64,000 nucleotides of DNA from Photobacterium chitinilyticum. Its GTDB lineage: Bacteria > Pseudomonadota > Gammaproteobacteria > Enterobacterales > Vibrionaceae. Of this stretch, positions 17,856-26,171 are shown piece by piece (position 1 is the stretch's first letter; each line of letters opens with the position of its first letter). The notes under the pieces were generated by a model that was given only the letters and a program-made list of their open reading frames with translations, was not told the origin of the DNA and searched no databases. The DNA lies in contig NZ_RJLM01000015.1 of NCBI RefSeq assembly GCF_004104355.1, positions 1-64,000 on the forward strand, read 5' to 3'. A program made the position numbers and the translations under genes.

Positions 17856-18106
17856 TGCGATGCATCCATATTTATTGTTCGGGAAATTATCGATTTGCTA
17901 CCCCTATCTATATTACGACGGGCTTAATTAATAATTATGCAAATATAGTGGCTAAATATCTGCCAACATTCAAGAAATACAGTATTAAAGTCATATTGTT
18001 TTTTTGGATACAAGATCCCGTTATTATACTTCTAGCCCAGCTTTTTGCCTTTGTATCACTGGTGATGAGGTATATTCATAGATAATTATAATGACTTAAT
18101 GGCAAT

Positions 18107-18508
18107 ATGAATAAAGTTCAATATAAATCAATACAGTTCACTTTGCTGATAGCGGGTATTATTGTCGGGCTTGTTTTTTCGGCGTTACTGGCTGTTGGTG
18201 CCATTGGTAGCGAGATGCTTGGGGCCGAGCCTGTTATTAATATCAATGATACTTGGATCGAGCAGGATGTCGCTCCCTATACGGCTGATCGTTTTGAACT
18301 TCGCCCGGAAGGTGTCTTTGTTGATGGACGTCTGGTTAACACTCAATATGAGTGGGACGGTAGCACGCTGACTTATCGCTTTGGCGATGACATGTATATT
18401 TATACCTACTTATCCGATCAATTGGTGCGACAACAGCCTGCCCATTATATTTCATCGTTTTCCCGTGAAGGCTCCCGAGAGGCTTTACGCGAAGTCACAG
18501 ATGAATAA
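18107..18508 (+). CDS. DUF2850 family membrane-anchored protein
   Basis: A 133-residue protein with one N-terminal transmembrane segment (FTLLIAGIIVGLVFSALLAVGA, positions 11-32) and a periplasmic part rich in aromatic and acidic residues. The latter includes NDTWIEQDVAPYTADRFELRPEGVFVDGRLV and YEWDGSTLTYRFGDDMYIY. This pattern and the position between argA and mltA fit the Vibrionaceae DUF2850 family (family name from memory). It may form a small beta domain facing the periplasm. No function is known. It stands alone and is divergent from argA. Confidence 0.75.
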   Translation: MNKVQYKSIQFTLLIAGIIVGLVFSALLAVGAIGSEMLGAEPVININDTWIEQDVAPYTADRFELRPEGVFVDGRLVNTQYEWDGSTLTYRFGDDMYIYTYLSDQLVRQQPAHYISSFSREGSREALREVTDE

Positions 18509-18681
18509 AAGTCGAATAACTGCCGTAAATAGATAATAGTCTCCTTACCTCCTCTTTGTGATAAAAAACAAAGCGCTGACATAGCTTCCTACATATTTTG
18601 TAAACTATCGCCTCTTTATTGCATCCGTTGCTTTAGGCATACTTGGCGACTGTGCTCCATATAATTTCATAGGTCTTTACC

Positions 18682-19776
18682 GTGTATCGTAACGCTACAA
18701 TTGCAATGATAATTATTGGCTTGGTGGGATGTGCCAAGCCGACAGACCGAGGTCAGCAGTATCTGGATGGCAGCTTTGATCTGGTGCTTAATCAGGTACC
18801 GACGGTAGAGTCCGATAAGGCGAGGGATTACAGTCAGTTCAATCAGCAGATGACGTTGGTGACCGAGCGTTCGCCAGCAATGACCGGTCAGTATCAGTCC
18901 CTGTATCGCCAGATTGAGAGTTGGGTTGAGCAAAGTGGTGATCCGGCTCAGTTGGGTAACTACGGTATTCAGACTGCCCAGATGGGTGGGGGGGATAGCT
19001 ACGGTAACGTGATGTTTACCGGTTATTTTTCTCCGGTGATTGAGCTGCGCCATGAGCAGAACGAGGTCTTCCGCTATCCGGTTTATGCGATGCCGACATG
19101 TGAGGATGAGTGTCCGACTCGGGCTGAAATTTATGCCGGAGCCCTGCAAGGACAGGGACTCGAACTGGGGTATAGTGCATCAATGCTGGATATCTTTATG
19201 ATGGAGGTCCAGGGTAGCGGCTTTGTCCATTATGAGGATAATGATCAGTTGCAGTATTTTGCCTACAACGGCAAGAATGGCCATTGCTATGTCAGCATAG
19301 GGAAGGTTCTGATTGAGCAGGGCGAAGTAGCGCGGGAAAAAATGTCGCTGAAAGCCATCGAGGACTGGGCGAAGCTGCAGGACGAGGCCACGGTGCAGGA
19401 GCTGCTTGAGCAGAACCCGTCATATGTATTTTTCCTGCCTCAAGATAGCCTTGATGTGATGGGAACGGCCGGGATCCCGCTACAGGCACATGCCTCGGTG
19501 GCCGCAGATCGCGAATATCTTCCTATGGGGAGTGTGCTGCTGGCGGAAGTACCGCAGCTAGACAGTGAAGGCAACTGGAACGGGCAGCATGTGCTTAAAT
19601 TATTACTGGCGCTTGATACCGGCGGTGCGGTGAAGAAAAATCACCTCGACTTGTACCATGGCATGGGGACTAAAGCTGGCATAGATGCCGGCCACTACAA
19701 GCACTTTGGTCGAGTCTGGAAGCTTGACTTACAGGGTCGTATGCCTGTACAAGCGAGCCTGACGGCTGAGCAGTAG
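18682..19776 (+). CDS. mltA: membrane-bound lytic murein transglycosylase A
   Basis: MltA cleaves peptidoglycan glycan strands to 1,6-anhydro products from the inner face of the outer membrane. The 364-residue protein starts at GTG with AGGT upstream and has a lipoprotein signal (lipobox LVGC, Cys 17). It shows the MltA signatures VMFTGYFSP (about 111-119), MEVQGSG (about 174-180) and the 3D-domain motif LALDTGGAVKKNHLDLYHG near 310. The Asp of DTGG is the expected catalytic residue. It is a single gene between DUF2850 and tcdA. Confidence 0.95.
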   Translation: MYRNATIAMIIIGLVGCAKPTDRGQQYLDGSFDLVLNQVPTVESDKARDYSQFNQQMTLVTERSPAMTGQYQSLYRQIESWVEQSGDPAQLGNYGIQTAQMGGGDSYGNVMFTGYFSPVIELRHEQNEVFRYPVYAMPTCEDECPTRAEIYAGALQGQGLELGYSASMLDIFMMEVQGSGFVHYEDNDQLQYFAYNGKNGHCYVSIGKVLIEQGEVAREKMSLKAIEDWAKLQDEATVQELLEQNPSYVFFLPQDSLDVMGTAGIPLQAHASVAADREYLPMGSVLLAEVPQLDSEGNWNGQHVLKLLLALDTGGAVKKNHLDLYHGMGTKAGIDAGHYKHFGRVWKLDLQGRMPVQASLTAEQ

Positions 19777-19806
19777 CCCTGCCGTTCGGCTGGACAATTA
19801 CAACCA

Positions 19807-19827
19807 GAGCGCGTATAAAACGCGCTC
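19807..19827 (+). terminator. stem-loop after mltA
   Basis: GAGCGCGT, loop ATAAA, ACGCGCTC forms a stable hairpin, but only ATCCTTTAT follows, so it is a weak terminator at best. Confidence 0.45.
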
Positions 19828-19854
19828 ATCCTTTATCTGAACGACCCACAACTT

Positions 19855-20664
19855 ATGCGTGAATTAGATACCCCGGCTTCTGACAATTACAACCAGCGTT
19901 TTGGCGGCACCCGTCGTTTATATGGCAATAGCGAAGTGGACATACTGCGTGCTGCCCATGTGTGTGTCATTGGTATTGGTGGTGTTGGTTCATGGGCTGC
20001 CGAAGCGCTAGCACGTTCAGGTGTTGGCGAGCTGACACTGATTGATATGGATGATGTCTGTGTTACCAATATCAACCGCCAGATCCATGCGATGACAGGC
20101 ACAGTCGGTCAGAGCAAAATTGAAGTGATGGCTGAGCGGATTAAGCTGATTAACCCGGAGTGCAAGATCAATCTGATCGATGATTTTATTACTCCGGACA
20201 ATATCCCTGAGTATATTGATAGCCGCTTTGATTACATCCTTGATGCGATTGATAGCATGAAACCCAAGGCGGCATTGCTGGCGTATTGTAAGAGCAATAA
20301 ATTCAAAGTTATTACCACCGGTGGGGCGGGGGGCCAGATCGATCCGACTCAGATTCAAATCACGGATCTGACCAAAACTATTCAAGATCCATTGGCGAAG
20401 AAATTGCGTGATACTCTGCGCCGTCACCATAACTTCCCGAAGAATCCAAAGCGCAAATTTGGTATCGACTGTGTGTTCTCGACCGAACAACTGAAGTACC
20501 CGCAGGCTGACGGCTCGGTGTGTAATGTCAAAGCAACGGCAGAAGGCCCGAAACGTATGGACTGCGCCAGTGGTTTTGGTGCTGCAACAATGGTGACAGC
20601 TACCTTTGGTTTTGTTGCGGTGTCGCGTATTCTACAAAAGCTGATAGAAAAACATTCGAAATAG
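19855..20664 (+). CDS. tcdA: tRNA threonylcarbamoyladenosine dehydratase
   Basis: TcdA (CsdL) is an E1-like ATP-dependent enzyme that cyclises t6A37 to ct6A in tRNAs reading ANN codons. The 269-residue protein has the ThiF/MoeB nucleotide-binding motif CVIGIGGVGSWAAEALARSG near residue 39, LIDMDDVCVTNINRQ, and a C-terminal hydrophobic segment. It lies next to csdE and csdA, whose products supply sulfur and are known partners of this enzyme in E. coli. The start ATG has only a weak ribosome binding site (GAACGACCC). Confidence 0.95.
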   Translation: MRELDTPASDNYNQRFGGTRRLYGNSEVDILRAAHVCVIGIGGVGSWAAEALARSGVGELTLIDMDDVCVTNINRQIHAMTGTVGQSKIEVMAERIKLINPECKINLIDDFITPDNIPEYIDSRFDYILDAIDSMKPKAALLAYCKSNKFKVITTGGAGGQIDPTQIQITDLTKTIQDPLAKKLRDTLRRHHNFPKNPKRKFGIDCVFSTEQLKYPQADGSVCNVKATAEGPKRMDCASGFGAATMVTATFGFVAVSRILQKLIEKHSK

Positions 20665-20675
20665 CGTAAAGGGAA

Positions 20676-20705
20676 GAGTATCGAGTTTCTAGACGCTCGA
20701 TACTC
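20676..20705. terminator. inverted repeat between convergent tcdA and csdE
   Basis: GAGTATCGAG and CTCGATACTC are perfect 10-bp arms around a 10-nt loop, and CTCGATAC is then repeated directly. The T run is poor (ACTTGTTT). It may be a bidirectional terminator or a small palindromic repeat. Confidence 0.45.
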
Positions 20706-20714
20706 GATACTTGT

Positions 20715-21140
20715 TTAACTCGCTAACTCTTTTATCTGCTCAACAATTGCCTTCAGGCCATTGCCGCGTGACGGGCTGAGGTGGGCAATGAGTCCCAGAC
20801 TGTCAAAATAGCTATCGACATCAAACTCCCGAATTTCTGCGGCCGTTTTTCCCTCATAAGCCGCTAGCACCAATGTGATCAGGCCGCGCACGATTCGCGC
20901 ATCGGAATCGGCGGCGAAATGGAAGATCTCGCCTTCAACCTGATGAGCCAACCAGACTTGGCTTTCACATCCACTGACTTTTAGTTGGTCTTGCTTGAGC
21001 GCTTCCGGTAGTGCGGGAAGTTTCTTGCCGAGTTGGATGACATTGCGGTATCTGTCTTCCCAGCCGTTTGCTGCCTGCATTTGGGCAACGATGGCTTCTG
21101 GCGTGATATCAGTGCCGAAAGGGTGGGCGGGTAGTGTCAT
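20715..21140 (-). CDS. csdE: cysteine desulfuration protein CsdE (SufE family)
   Basis: CsdE accepts persulfide sulfur from the CsdA cysteine desulfurase. The 141-residue protein contains the SufE-family catalytic loop VSGCESQVWLAHQ (Cys near residue 57) and ends with the usual helical region. The frame extends to 21152, but the ATG at 21140, read as MTLPAHPFG, has GGAGAG just upstream. The Shine-Dalgarno is immediately followed by a MITE-like element, which separates csdE from csdA and may have replaced its native upstream DNA. Confidence 0.92.
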   Translation of the reverse strand: MTLPAHPFGTDITPEAIVAQMQAANGWEDRYRNVIQLGKKLPALPEALKQDQLKVSGCESQVWLAHQVEGEIFHFAADSDARIVRGLITLVLAAYEGKTAAEIREFDVDSYFDSLGLIAHLSPSRGNGLKAIVEQIKELAS

Positions 21141-21151
21141 TTGTCTCTCCA

Positions 21152-21415
21152 AGGGCCTGTTGATCTTTCAGCGCCACACCTGTAGAGACTAAAATGTCTT
21201 CAGGCAAGGCACGAAGAATGCGGTTTAGTTCGCTAAATAAGTTCTGAGTAACGCAGAATGAAGCCATTTTAGCCTCTACCCAAGGGCTGGGGCTATTTTT
21301 CCCGCTAGCTGCGTTGTCGGAATATCAATATAGATGGCTATGATTGAATACCTCCGCCTTGTTATCGTAAAAAATCGCCTTCAGCAGGAAAGGCGATGAA
21401 AGGTCAACAGACCCT
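21152..21415. mobile_element. 264-bp MITE-like element between csdA and csdE
   Basis: The ends are inverted repeats: AGGGCCTGTTGATCTTTC at 21152-21169 and the complement of AGGGTCTGTTGACCTTTC at 21398-21415, matching at 16 of 18 positions. Inside, TAGAGACTAAAATG (21183-21196) and CATTTTAGCCTCTA (21266-21279) form a second inverted pair. No coding frame is present, so any transposase must act in trans. No target-site duplication is obvious. The right end contributes bases of the csdA stop codon region. Confidence 0.7.
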
Positions 21416-22634
21416 AGAGCATGCTGCAGGCTTTGTGCAGCGCAGCAATAAAGCGTTCAACGTCTTGTTCGGTATTGTACAGAGCCAACGATACCCGCAG
21501 GGTACCCGTTAATCCCAGGGCATCCAGCATTGGATGGGCACAGTGATGGCCGGCCCGCAACGCGATACCTTGTTGGTCTAGCAGGGTGGCAATGTCTTGA
21601 TGGTGAACCCCATCGACGACAAAGGAAAATAGGCTGGCATTGGGCTGAAGCCCGATTATTCTCAGATCTTCGATATCTTTAATCCCATCCAAAGCCTGCT
21701 GGCGGAGCTGATGGATATGGTGTTCAGCAGCCTTGCGATCCAGCTCGTCCAGCCAGTTTATCGCAGCCGCCAGAGCTAGGCTTCCAGCGACATTGGGAGT
21801 CCCGGCTTCAAACTTGCCAGGAAGGGCCGAGAAAGTCGTTCCCTCGAATGATACCTTTTCCACCATTTTGCCACCGCCGTGCCAGGGAGGCATAGCCTCG
21901 AGCAGTTCTTTTTTCCCGTACAGTACGCCAATGCCTGCCGGGGCAAAAATCTTATGACCAGAAAAAACATAAAAGTCAGCATTGAGGGCCTGAACATCGA
22001 CTGTCTCATGAGCAACTGCCTGTGCACCATCGACCACGGTAACCGTTCCCTGCTGGTGGGCGGCAGCAATGATCTCCTCTACTGGGTTACGGGTACCGGT
22101 GACATTGGTGATATGGGCCACGGCAACGATTTTGGTTCGGCTGCCGAGGCGCTGGTGGAAAGCTGTCATATCAAGGGTACAGTCAGTGGTCATCGGGATC
22201 TTGACGATCTTGGCCCCGGTTTGCTCGGCGACTATTTGCCAGGGCACGATGTTGGCATGATGTTCCAGCTCGCTGACCAGGATTTCATCGCCCGGTTTCA
22301 GGTTCTGGCGGGCATAGGTCTGGGCTATCAGGTTCAGGGCCTCGGTGGCACCACGGGTCCAGATAATTTCTTTATTGTGTTTGGCGTTGATGAACTGTTG
22401 TACGGTCGCTCGGGCCTGCTCGAACTGGGCGGTCGCGGTTGCTGTGAGGGTATGGCTGCCTCGATGGACATTGGCGTTGTGACCGCTGTAATACTGCTGA
22501 ATCGCCTCGATAACAATTTTGGGTTTCTGTGTAGTTGCCGCGCTGTCTAGGTAGACAAGAGGCTGACCATTACAGTCTTGGGCCAGTGCCGGGAACTGTT
22601 GGCGAATTTGGTTGATATCAAATTGGGCAGTCAT
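21414..22634 (-). CDS. csdA: cysteine desulfurase CsdA
   Basis: CsdA is a PLP-dependent class V aminotransferase-fold enzyme that takes sulfur from cysteine. The 406-residue protein has YLDSAATTQKP, the PLP-binding lysine segment FSGHKIFAPAGIGVLYG (near residue 225) and the catalytic cysteine loop RAGHHCAHP (near 360). It should hand sulfur to CsdE, and the CsdA-CsdE-TcdA group is linked to tRNA ct6A formation. The stop codon TAG straddles the edge of the MITE-like element, so the last residues could have been altered by insertion. Confidence 0.94.
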   Translation of the reverse strand: MTAQFDINQIRQQFPALAQDCNGQPLVYLDSAATTQKPKIVIEAIQQYYSGHNANVHRGSHTLTATATAQFEQARATVQQFINAKHNKEIIWTRGATEALNLIAQTYARQNLKPGDEILVSELEHHANIVPWQIVAEQTGAKIVKIPMTTDCTLDMTAFHQRLGSRTKIVAVAHITNVTGTRNPVEEIIAAAHQQGTVTVVDGAQAVAHETVDVQALNADFYVFSGHKIFAPAGIGVLYGKKELLEAMPPWHGGGKMVEKVSFEGTTFSALPGKFEAGTPNVAGSLALAAAINWLDELDRKAAEHHIHQLRQQALDGIKDIEDLRIIGLQPNASLFSFVVDGVHHQDIATLLDQQGIALRAGHHCAHPMLDALGLTGTLRVSLALYNTEQDVERFIAALHKACSML

Positions 22635-22749
22635 GGTGAGTCACATTGCAATATAGAAGGAGGCGATCATGCCATTATTTGCCACAAGAGCAAGGATTAA
22701 GCTTAATTATAATGGTGCAGCGAAGGTGAGGGGTATATCGTCAGAAAGA

Positions 22750-22784
22750 CAGGAAAAAAAAGCACTGCGTTGGGGCGCAGTGCT
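22750..22784 (-). terminator. terminator of the gcvB sRNA
   Basis: On the minus strand AGCACTGCG, loop CCCCAA, CGCAGTGCT is followed by eight T. This is the strong 3' hairpin of the small RNA gene upstream. Confidence 0.93.
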
Positions 22785-22944
22785 AACAATAAACTTTGAC
22801 AGACAGGTCAAAAATACAGGAAGTAAAATTGGTAGATTGACTACCTGTCCGGCACAACCCGGACAATATGCAAACACAACATCGCAACAATGAATGAGAG
22901 TTCATTGCCTGAGAGCTAAAAACTGAACCTCCCTCACCGTTGCG
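22753..22944 (-). ncRNA. gcvB: GcvB small regulatory RNA
   Basis: This is an Hfq-type trans-acting sRNA that represses amino-acid transport and biosynthesis mRNAs. On the minus strand the region contains TTGCGATGTTGTGTTTGCAT, matching the GU-rich R1 seed of enteric GcvB. Further on come TTTTACTTCCTGTA and TTTGACCTGTCTGTC, matching the conserved R2/R3 segments, and a strong terminator hairpin. A likely -10 box TATGAT (complement of 22951-22956) puts the start near 22944, giving about 190 nt; E. coli GcvB is about 205. It is transcribed divergently from gcvA, as in E. coli, where GcvA activates it. The 5' end is approximate. Confidence 0.9.
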
Positions 22945-23027
22945 TAGCAAATCATATGGTTTATGTAGCACTTGAACAATGGACAATTTATAATGTTTAG
23001 CATAAAAAAAACTAATGCAGGAAGAGT

Positions 23028-23936
23028 ATGTCGAGACGTTTACCGCCACTAAACTCACTGAAAGTGTTCGAAGCTGCGGCAAGACACCTGAGTTTTACCC
23101 GCGCAGCAGAAGAATTATTTGTCACACAAGCTGCTGTAAGCCACCAAATTAAAGCTCTTGAAGAATTTTTAGGGCTCAAATTATTTCGCCGGAGAAATCG
23201 GTCATTACTACTGACAGAAGAAGGGCAAAGTTACTTTCTCGACATAAAAGACATCTTTTCTGCAATCTCAGATGCCACTGATAAGGTTTTGGAACGCGGC
23301 GCTAAAGGGGCCTTAACCATTAGTTTACCTCCTAGTTTCGCTATTCAATGGCTGGTGCCGAGACTGGCCGATTTTAATGGGCAGCATCCGGATATAGATG
23401 TTCGGATCAAGGCTGTTGATCTGGATGAAGGATCCCTGACCGATGATGTCGATGTCGCAATATATTATGGTCGCGGCAACTGGCAGGGGCTCCGTGCCGA
23501 CAAGCTTTATCAGGAATTCTTACTGCCGGTGTGTTCGCCGATGTTGCTCGCGGGATCCAAGCCGCTGCGCACGTTGAGTGATCTTCAGTATCATACTCTG
23601 CTGCATGACACTTCGCGCAAAGAGTGGAAAAACTTTGTCCGCCACCATGAAATAGTAGGGACCAATGTGAATCAGGGGCCTATTTTCAGTCATTCGACCA
23701 TGGTATTGCAGGCCGCTGTGCACGGTCAGGGGATTGCGCTTGGCAATAACGTACTGGCACAGCCCGAGCTGGAAGCCGGACGTCTGGTGTGCCCGTTTGA
23801 CGAAGTATTGATGAGCAAGAATGCGTTTTATCTGGTGTGTCAGGAGAAGCAGGCCGAAACTGGCCGTATCCAGATCTTCCGAGACTGGGTACTAGCTAAA
23901 GCTGCCCGTGAACAGGAGGATATGCCGGATGTCTGA
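23028..23936 (+). CDS. gcvA: glycine cleavage system transcriptional regulator GcvA
   Basis: GcvA is a LysR-type regulator of the glycine cleavage operon and of gcvB. The 302-residue protein begins MSRRLPPLNSLKVFEAAARH, followed by the helix-turn-helix LSFTRAAEELFVTQAAVSHQ (residues 22-41), and keeps GcvA features such as LTISLPPSFAIQWLVPRLADF and AAVHGQGIALGNNVL. GGAAGAG upstream of ATG is a good ribosome binding site. The divergent sRNA gene gcvB strongly supports the name. The 3' end overlaps the next gene by 8 nt. Confidence 0.95.
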   Translation: MSRRLPPLNSLKVFEAAARHLSFTRAAEELFVTQAAVSHQIKALEEFLGLKLFRRRNRSLLLTEEGQSYFLDIKDIFSAISDATDKVLERGAKGALTISLPPSFAIQWLVPRLADFNGQHPDIDVRIKAVDLDEGSLTDDVDVAIYYGRGNWQGLRADKLYQEFLLPVCSPMLLAGSKPLRTLSDLQYHTLLHDTSRKEWKNFVRHHEIVGTNVNQGPIFSHSTMVLQAAVHGQGIALGNNVLAQPELEAGRLVCPFDEVLMSKNAFYLVCQEKQAETGRIQIFRDWVLAKAAREQEDMPDV

Positions 23937-24615
23937 TCGAAAGGCCGTATCTGAATACTTAGTTGACGGGCCAGAAGCCGGGGATGCTATTGCCACGTTT
24001 TTGTTTGCTCATGGTGCCGGGGCGGGAATGGATCATGAGTTTATGACGGCGATTGCCCAAGGTCTGGGCAGGCGTGGGATCCGGGTGGTGCGGTTTGATT
24101 TCCCGTATATGGTCAAACGTCGGGAAGATGGTAAGAAACGGCCACCGGACCGTCAGCCCAAGTTGCTGCTCGACTTTCAGCGTCATATCGATGCCTTTGC
24201 CGATGGCAAGCTGGTAATTGGCGGCAAGTCCATGGGCGGGCGGATGGCCAGTATCATGGTGAGTGATACTGCCGCTCAGTTGCAGGATGTCGAAAATTGT
24301 ACGGCGAAAGTACAGGGCGTGGCATGTTTGGGCTTCCCTTTTCATCCGCCGGGCAAGCCCGAAAACTTCCGTGGCGAACACCTGAAAGTAGCAGCCTTGC
24401 CGACACTTATTTTGCAGGGAGAGCGCGACACGTTTGGCACTCGCTCTGAAGTGGAAGGCTGGGAATATGCGGACTCGGTGTCGGTTAAATTTTTACCCGA
24501 CGGCGACCATAGCCTTAAACCAAGGAAAGCCTCGGGCTATACCGAACAGCAGAACCGAGATCAAACCGTTGCGTTGCTGGCAGCCTTTATCAAGGAGTGT
24601 GTAGGTGCAATCTGA
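23929..24615 (+). CDS. alpha/beta hydrolase family protein (dienelactone hydrolase-like, COG3571 type)
   Basis: A 228-residue protein with a compact alpha/beta-hydrolase fold. The oxyanion region reads FLFAHGAGAGMDHEFM, the nucleophile elbow GGKSMGGRMAS has Ser near residue 101, an acidic strand end appears in LILQGERDTFG, and the catalytic His is in LPDGDHSLKPRK near 194. The start ATG 23929 has AGGAGG upstream inside gcvA and overlaps its stop codon. It overlaps ygdD by 11 nt, so gcvA, this gene and ygdD are probably cotranscribed. The substrate is unknown. Confidence 0.85.
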   Translation: MSDRKAVSEYLVDGPEAGDAIATFLFAHGAGAGMDHEFMTAIAQGLGRRGIRVVRFDFPYMVKRREDGKKRPPDRQPKLLLDFQRHIDAFADGKLVIGGKSMGGRMASIMVSDTAAQLQDVENCTAKVQGVACLGFPFHPPGKPENFRGEHLKVAALPTLILQGERDTFGTRSEVEGWEYADSVSVKFLPDGDHSLKPRKASGYTEQQNRDQTVALLAAFIKECVGAI

Positions 24616-24994
24616 TCACCAGTGGCCAAGGATTATCTTACTTTTTGCGACGTTAAGTGGTGCTATTGCCGTTGCGCTGGGGGCATTTGCCGCTCATGGT
24701 TTAAAAGCGCAGCTGGCCCCGTACTTGCTGGATGTGTTCAAAACCGGTGTCCAGTATCAGGCCTGGCACAGCCTGGCTTTGCTTGGTTGTGGAATCTGGG
24801 CACGCATTATGCCGACAAAAGCGGTATTATACGCAGCCCTGTTTTTTGCAGTGGGTATTTTGCTCTTCAGCGGTAGCCTGTATGCGCTGGCGTTGACGGG
24901 AATAAAATGGTTCGGCCCCGTCACGCCAATGGGGGGCATATGTTTTATTATTGGCTGGGTAGCGCTTGCAGTGTCTGCCTGGCGCTCAGCTTGA
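24605..24994 (+). CDS. ygdD: DUF423 family inner-membrane protein YgdD
   Basis: A 129-residue protein with about four transmembrane helices and the DUF423 signature GAIAVALGAFAAHGLKAQL followed by FKTGVQYQAWHSLALLG. The start is GTG, preceded by AAGGAGTG within the upstream gene. It lies between gcvA and rlmM as in E. coli. The function of the family is not known. Confidence 0.9.
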   Translation: MQSDHQWPRIILLFATLSGAIAVALGAFAAHGLKAQLAPYLLDVFKTGVQYQAWHSLALLGCGIWARIMPTKAVLYAALFFAVGILLFSGSLYALALTGIKWFGPVTPMGGICFIIGWVALAVSAWRSA

Positions 24995-25003
24995 GGGTTC
25001 AAA

Positions 25004-26086
25004 GTGAATCACGTTATATTGTACTGTCGTCCAGGCTTTGAAAAAGAATGTGCCGGTGAAGTTCAGGACAAAGCAAACAAACTGGAGTTGTATGGTTTTC
25101 CTCGGGCGAAAAGCAATACCGGTTATGTTGTATTTGAATTTTATCAGCAGGGTGATGCCGAGAAATTCACTAAGCTACAACCATTCTCTTCGTTGATTTT
25201 TGCCCGCCAGATGTTTGCAGCGGTATCACTCTTGACGGATTTACCGCAGGACGATCGTATCTCACCGATCCTCGAGGCGGTTGAAGGCTTCCCCCGTTGC
25301 GGTGAGCTTCGAGTTGAAACGCCGGATACCAATGAGGCAAAAGAGCTGTTGAAGTTCTGCCGTAAGTTTACGGTGCCCTTGCGTCAGGTAATGCGTAAAA
25401 AGGACATCCTGTATGCAAAAGACAATGCATGGAAACCGGTGCTTCATATTTGCTTTATTGCACCGGGCTGTTGTTATGTCGGCTATTCGCTATCGAACAA
25501 TAATTCACAGTTTTTCATGGGGATCCCGCGCCTGAAGTTCCCGTCCGATGCGCCAAGCCGTTCAACACTGAAGCTGGAAGAAGCGTTCCATGTCTTTATC
25601 CCCCGCGATGAGTGGGATGAACGTCTGGCTTCTGGTATGTGGGGTGTTGACCTAGGAGCTTGTCCTGGTGGCTGGACCTATCAACTGGTTAAGCGGTCGA
25701 TGTTTGTTCATTCGATTGATAACGGCCAGATGGCGCAGAGCCTGATGGATACCGGTCAGGTGAAACATCATGAAGTCGATGGTTTCAAGTTCGAACCGGC
25801 ACGTAAGAACGTTACCTGGATCGTGTGTGACATGATTGAGAAGCCGGCTCGAGTTGCGCATTTGATGGGTGACTGGATGATCAAGGCGTGGGCAAAAGAG
25901 GCGATTTTTAACCTCAAGCTGCCAATGAAAGGTCGTTACGACGAAGTACTGCAGGATATCGAAAACCTGAAAGAGTACATGATACAGAATGGTGTGAAAT
26001 TCAAGCTACAGGCTAAGCACTTGTATCATGACCGTGAAGAGATCACTGTCCACATTCAGCGTTTGGATAACCGCTCGCCGCATTAA
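25004..26086 (+). CDS. rlmM: 23S rRNA C2498 2'-O-ribose methyltransferase RlmM
   Basis: RlmM methylates the ribose of C2498 in 23S rRNA using S-adenosylmethionine. The 360-residue protein starts at [23 protein letters not shown]. It has an N-terminal THUMP-like region and a Rossmann methyltransferase domain with [18 protein letters not shown] near residue 217 and [10 protein letters not shown], followed by [12 protein letters not shown], matching the K-D-K-E active-site arrangement. It is nine nt from ygdD and ends the gcvA cluster. Confidence 0.95.
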   Translation: MNHVILYCRPGFEKECAGEVQDKANKLELYGFPRAKSNTGYVVFEFYQQGDAEKFTKLQPFSSLIFARQMFAAVSLLTDLPQDDRISPILEAVEGFPRCGELRVETPDTNEAKELLKFCRKFTVPLRQVMRKKDILYAKDNAWKPVLHICFIAPGCCYVGYSLSNNNSQFFMGIPRLKFPSDAPSRSTLKLEEAFHVFIPRDEWDERLASGMWGVDLGACPGGWTYQLVKRSMFVHSIDNGQMAQSLMDTGQVKHHEVDGFKFEPARKNVTWIVCDMIEKPARVAHLMGDWMIKAWAKEAIFNLKLPMKGRYDEVLQDIENLKEYMIQNGVKFKLQAKHLYHDREEITVHIQRLDNRSPH

Positions 26087-26114
26087 TCGTGGCAGTATTG
26101 GTTAGTGCTGAGTA

Positions 26115-26146
26115 AAAAACGCCATCATAGCTGATGGCGTTTTTTG
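26115..26146. terminator. bidirectional terminator between rlmM and xni
   Basis: AAAAAACGCCATCA, loop TAGC, TGATGGCGTTTTTT is a nearly perfect stem with A and T runs on either side, serving two convergent genes. Confidence 0.93.
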
Positions 26147-26171
26147 TGTTTTCAGAAGGGGCTACGGGTGC

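Noticed and set aside
21879-22550. A 223-codon frame on the plus strand opposite csdA
   Set aside because: It is entirely antisense to a well-conserved gene, has no family resemblance, and arises from codon bias of csdA.
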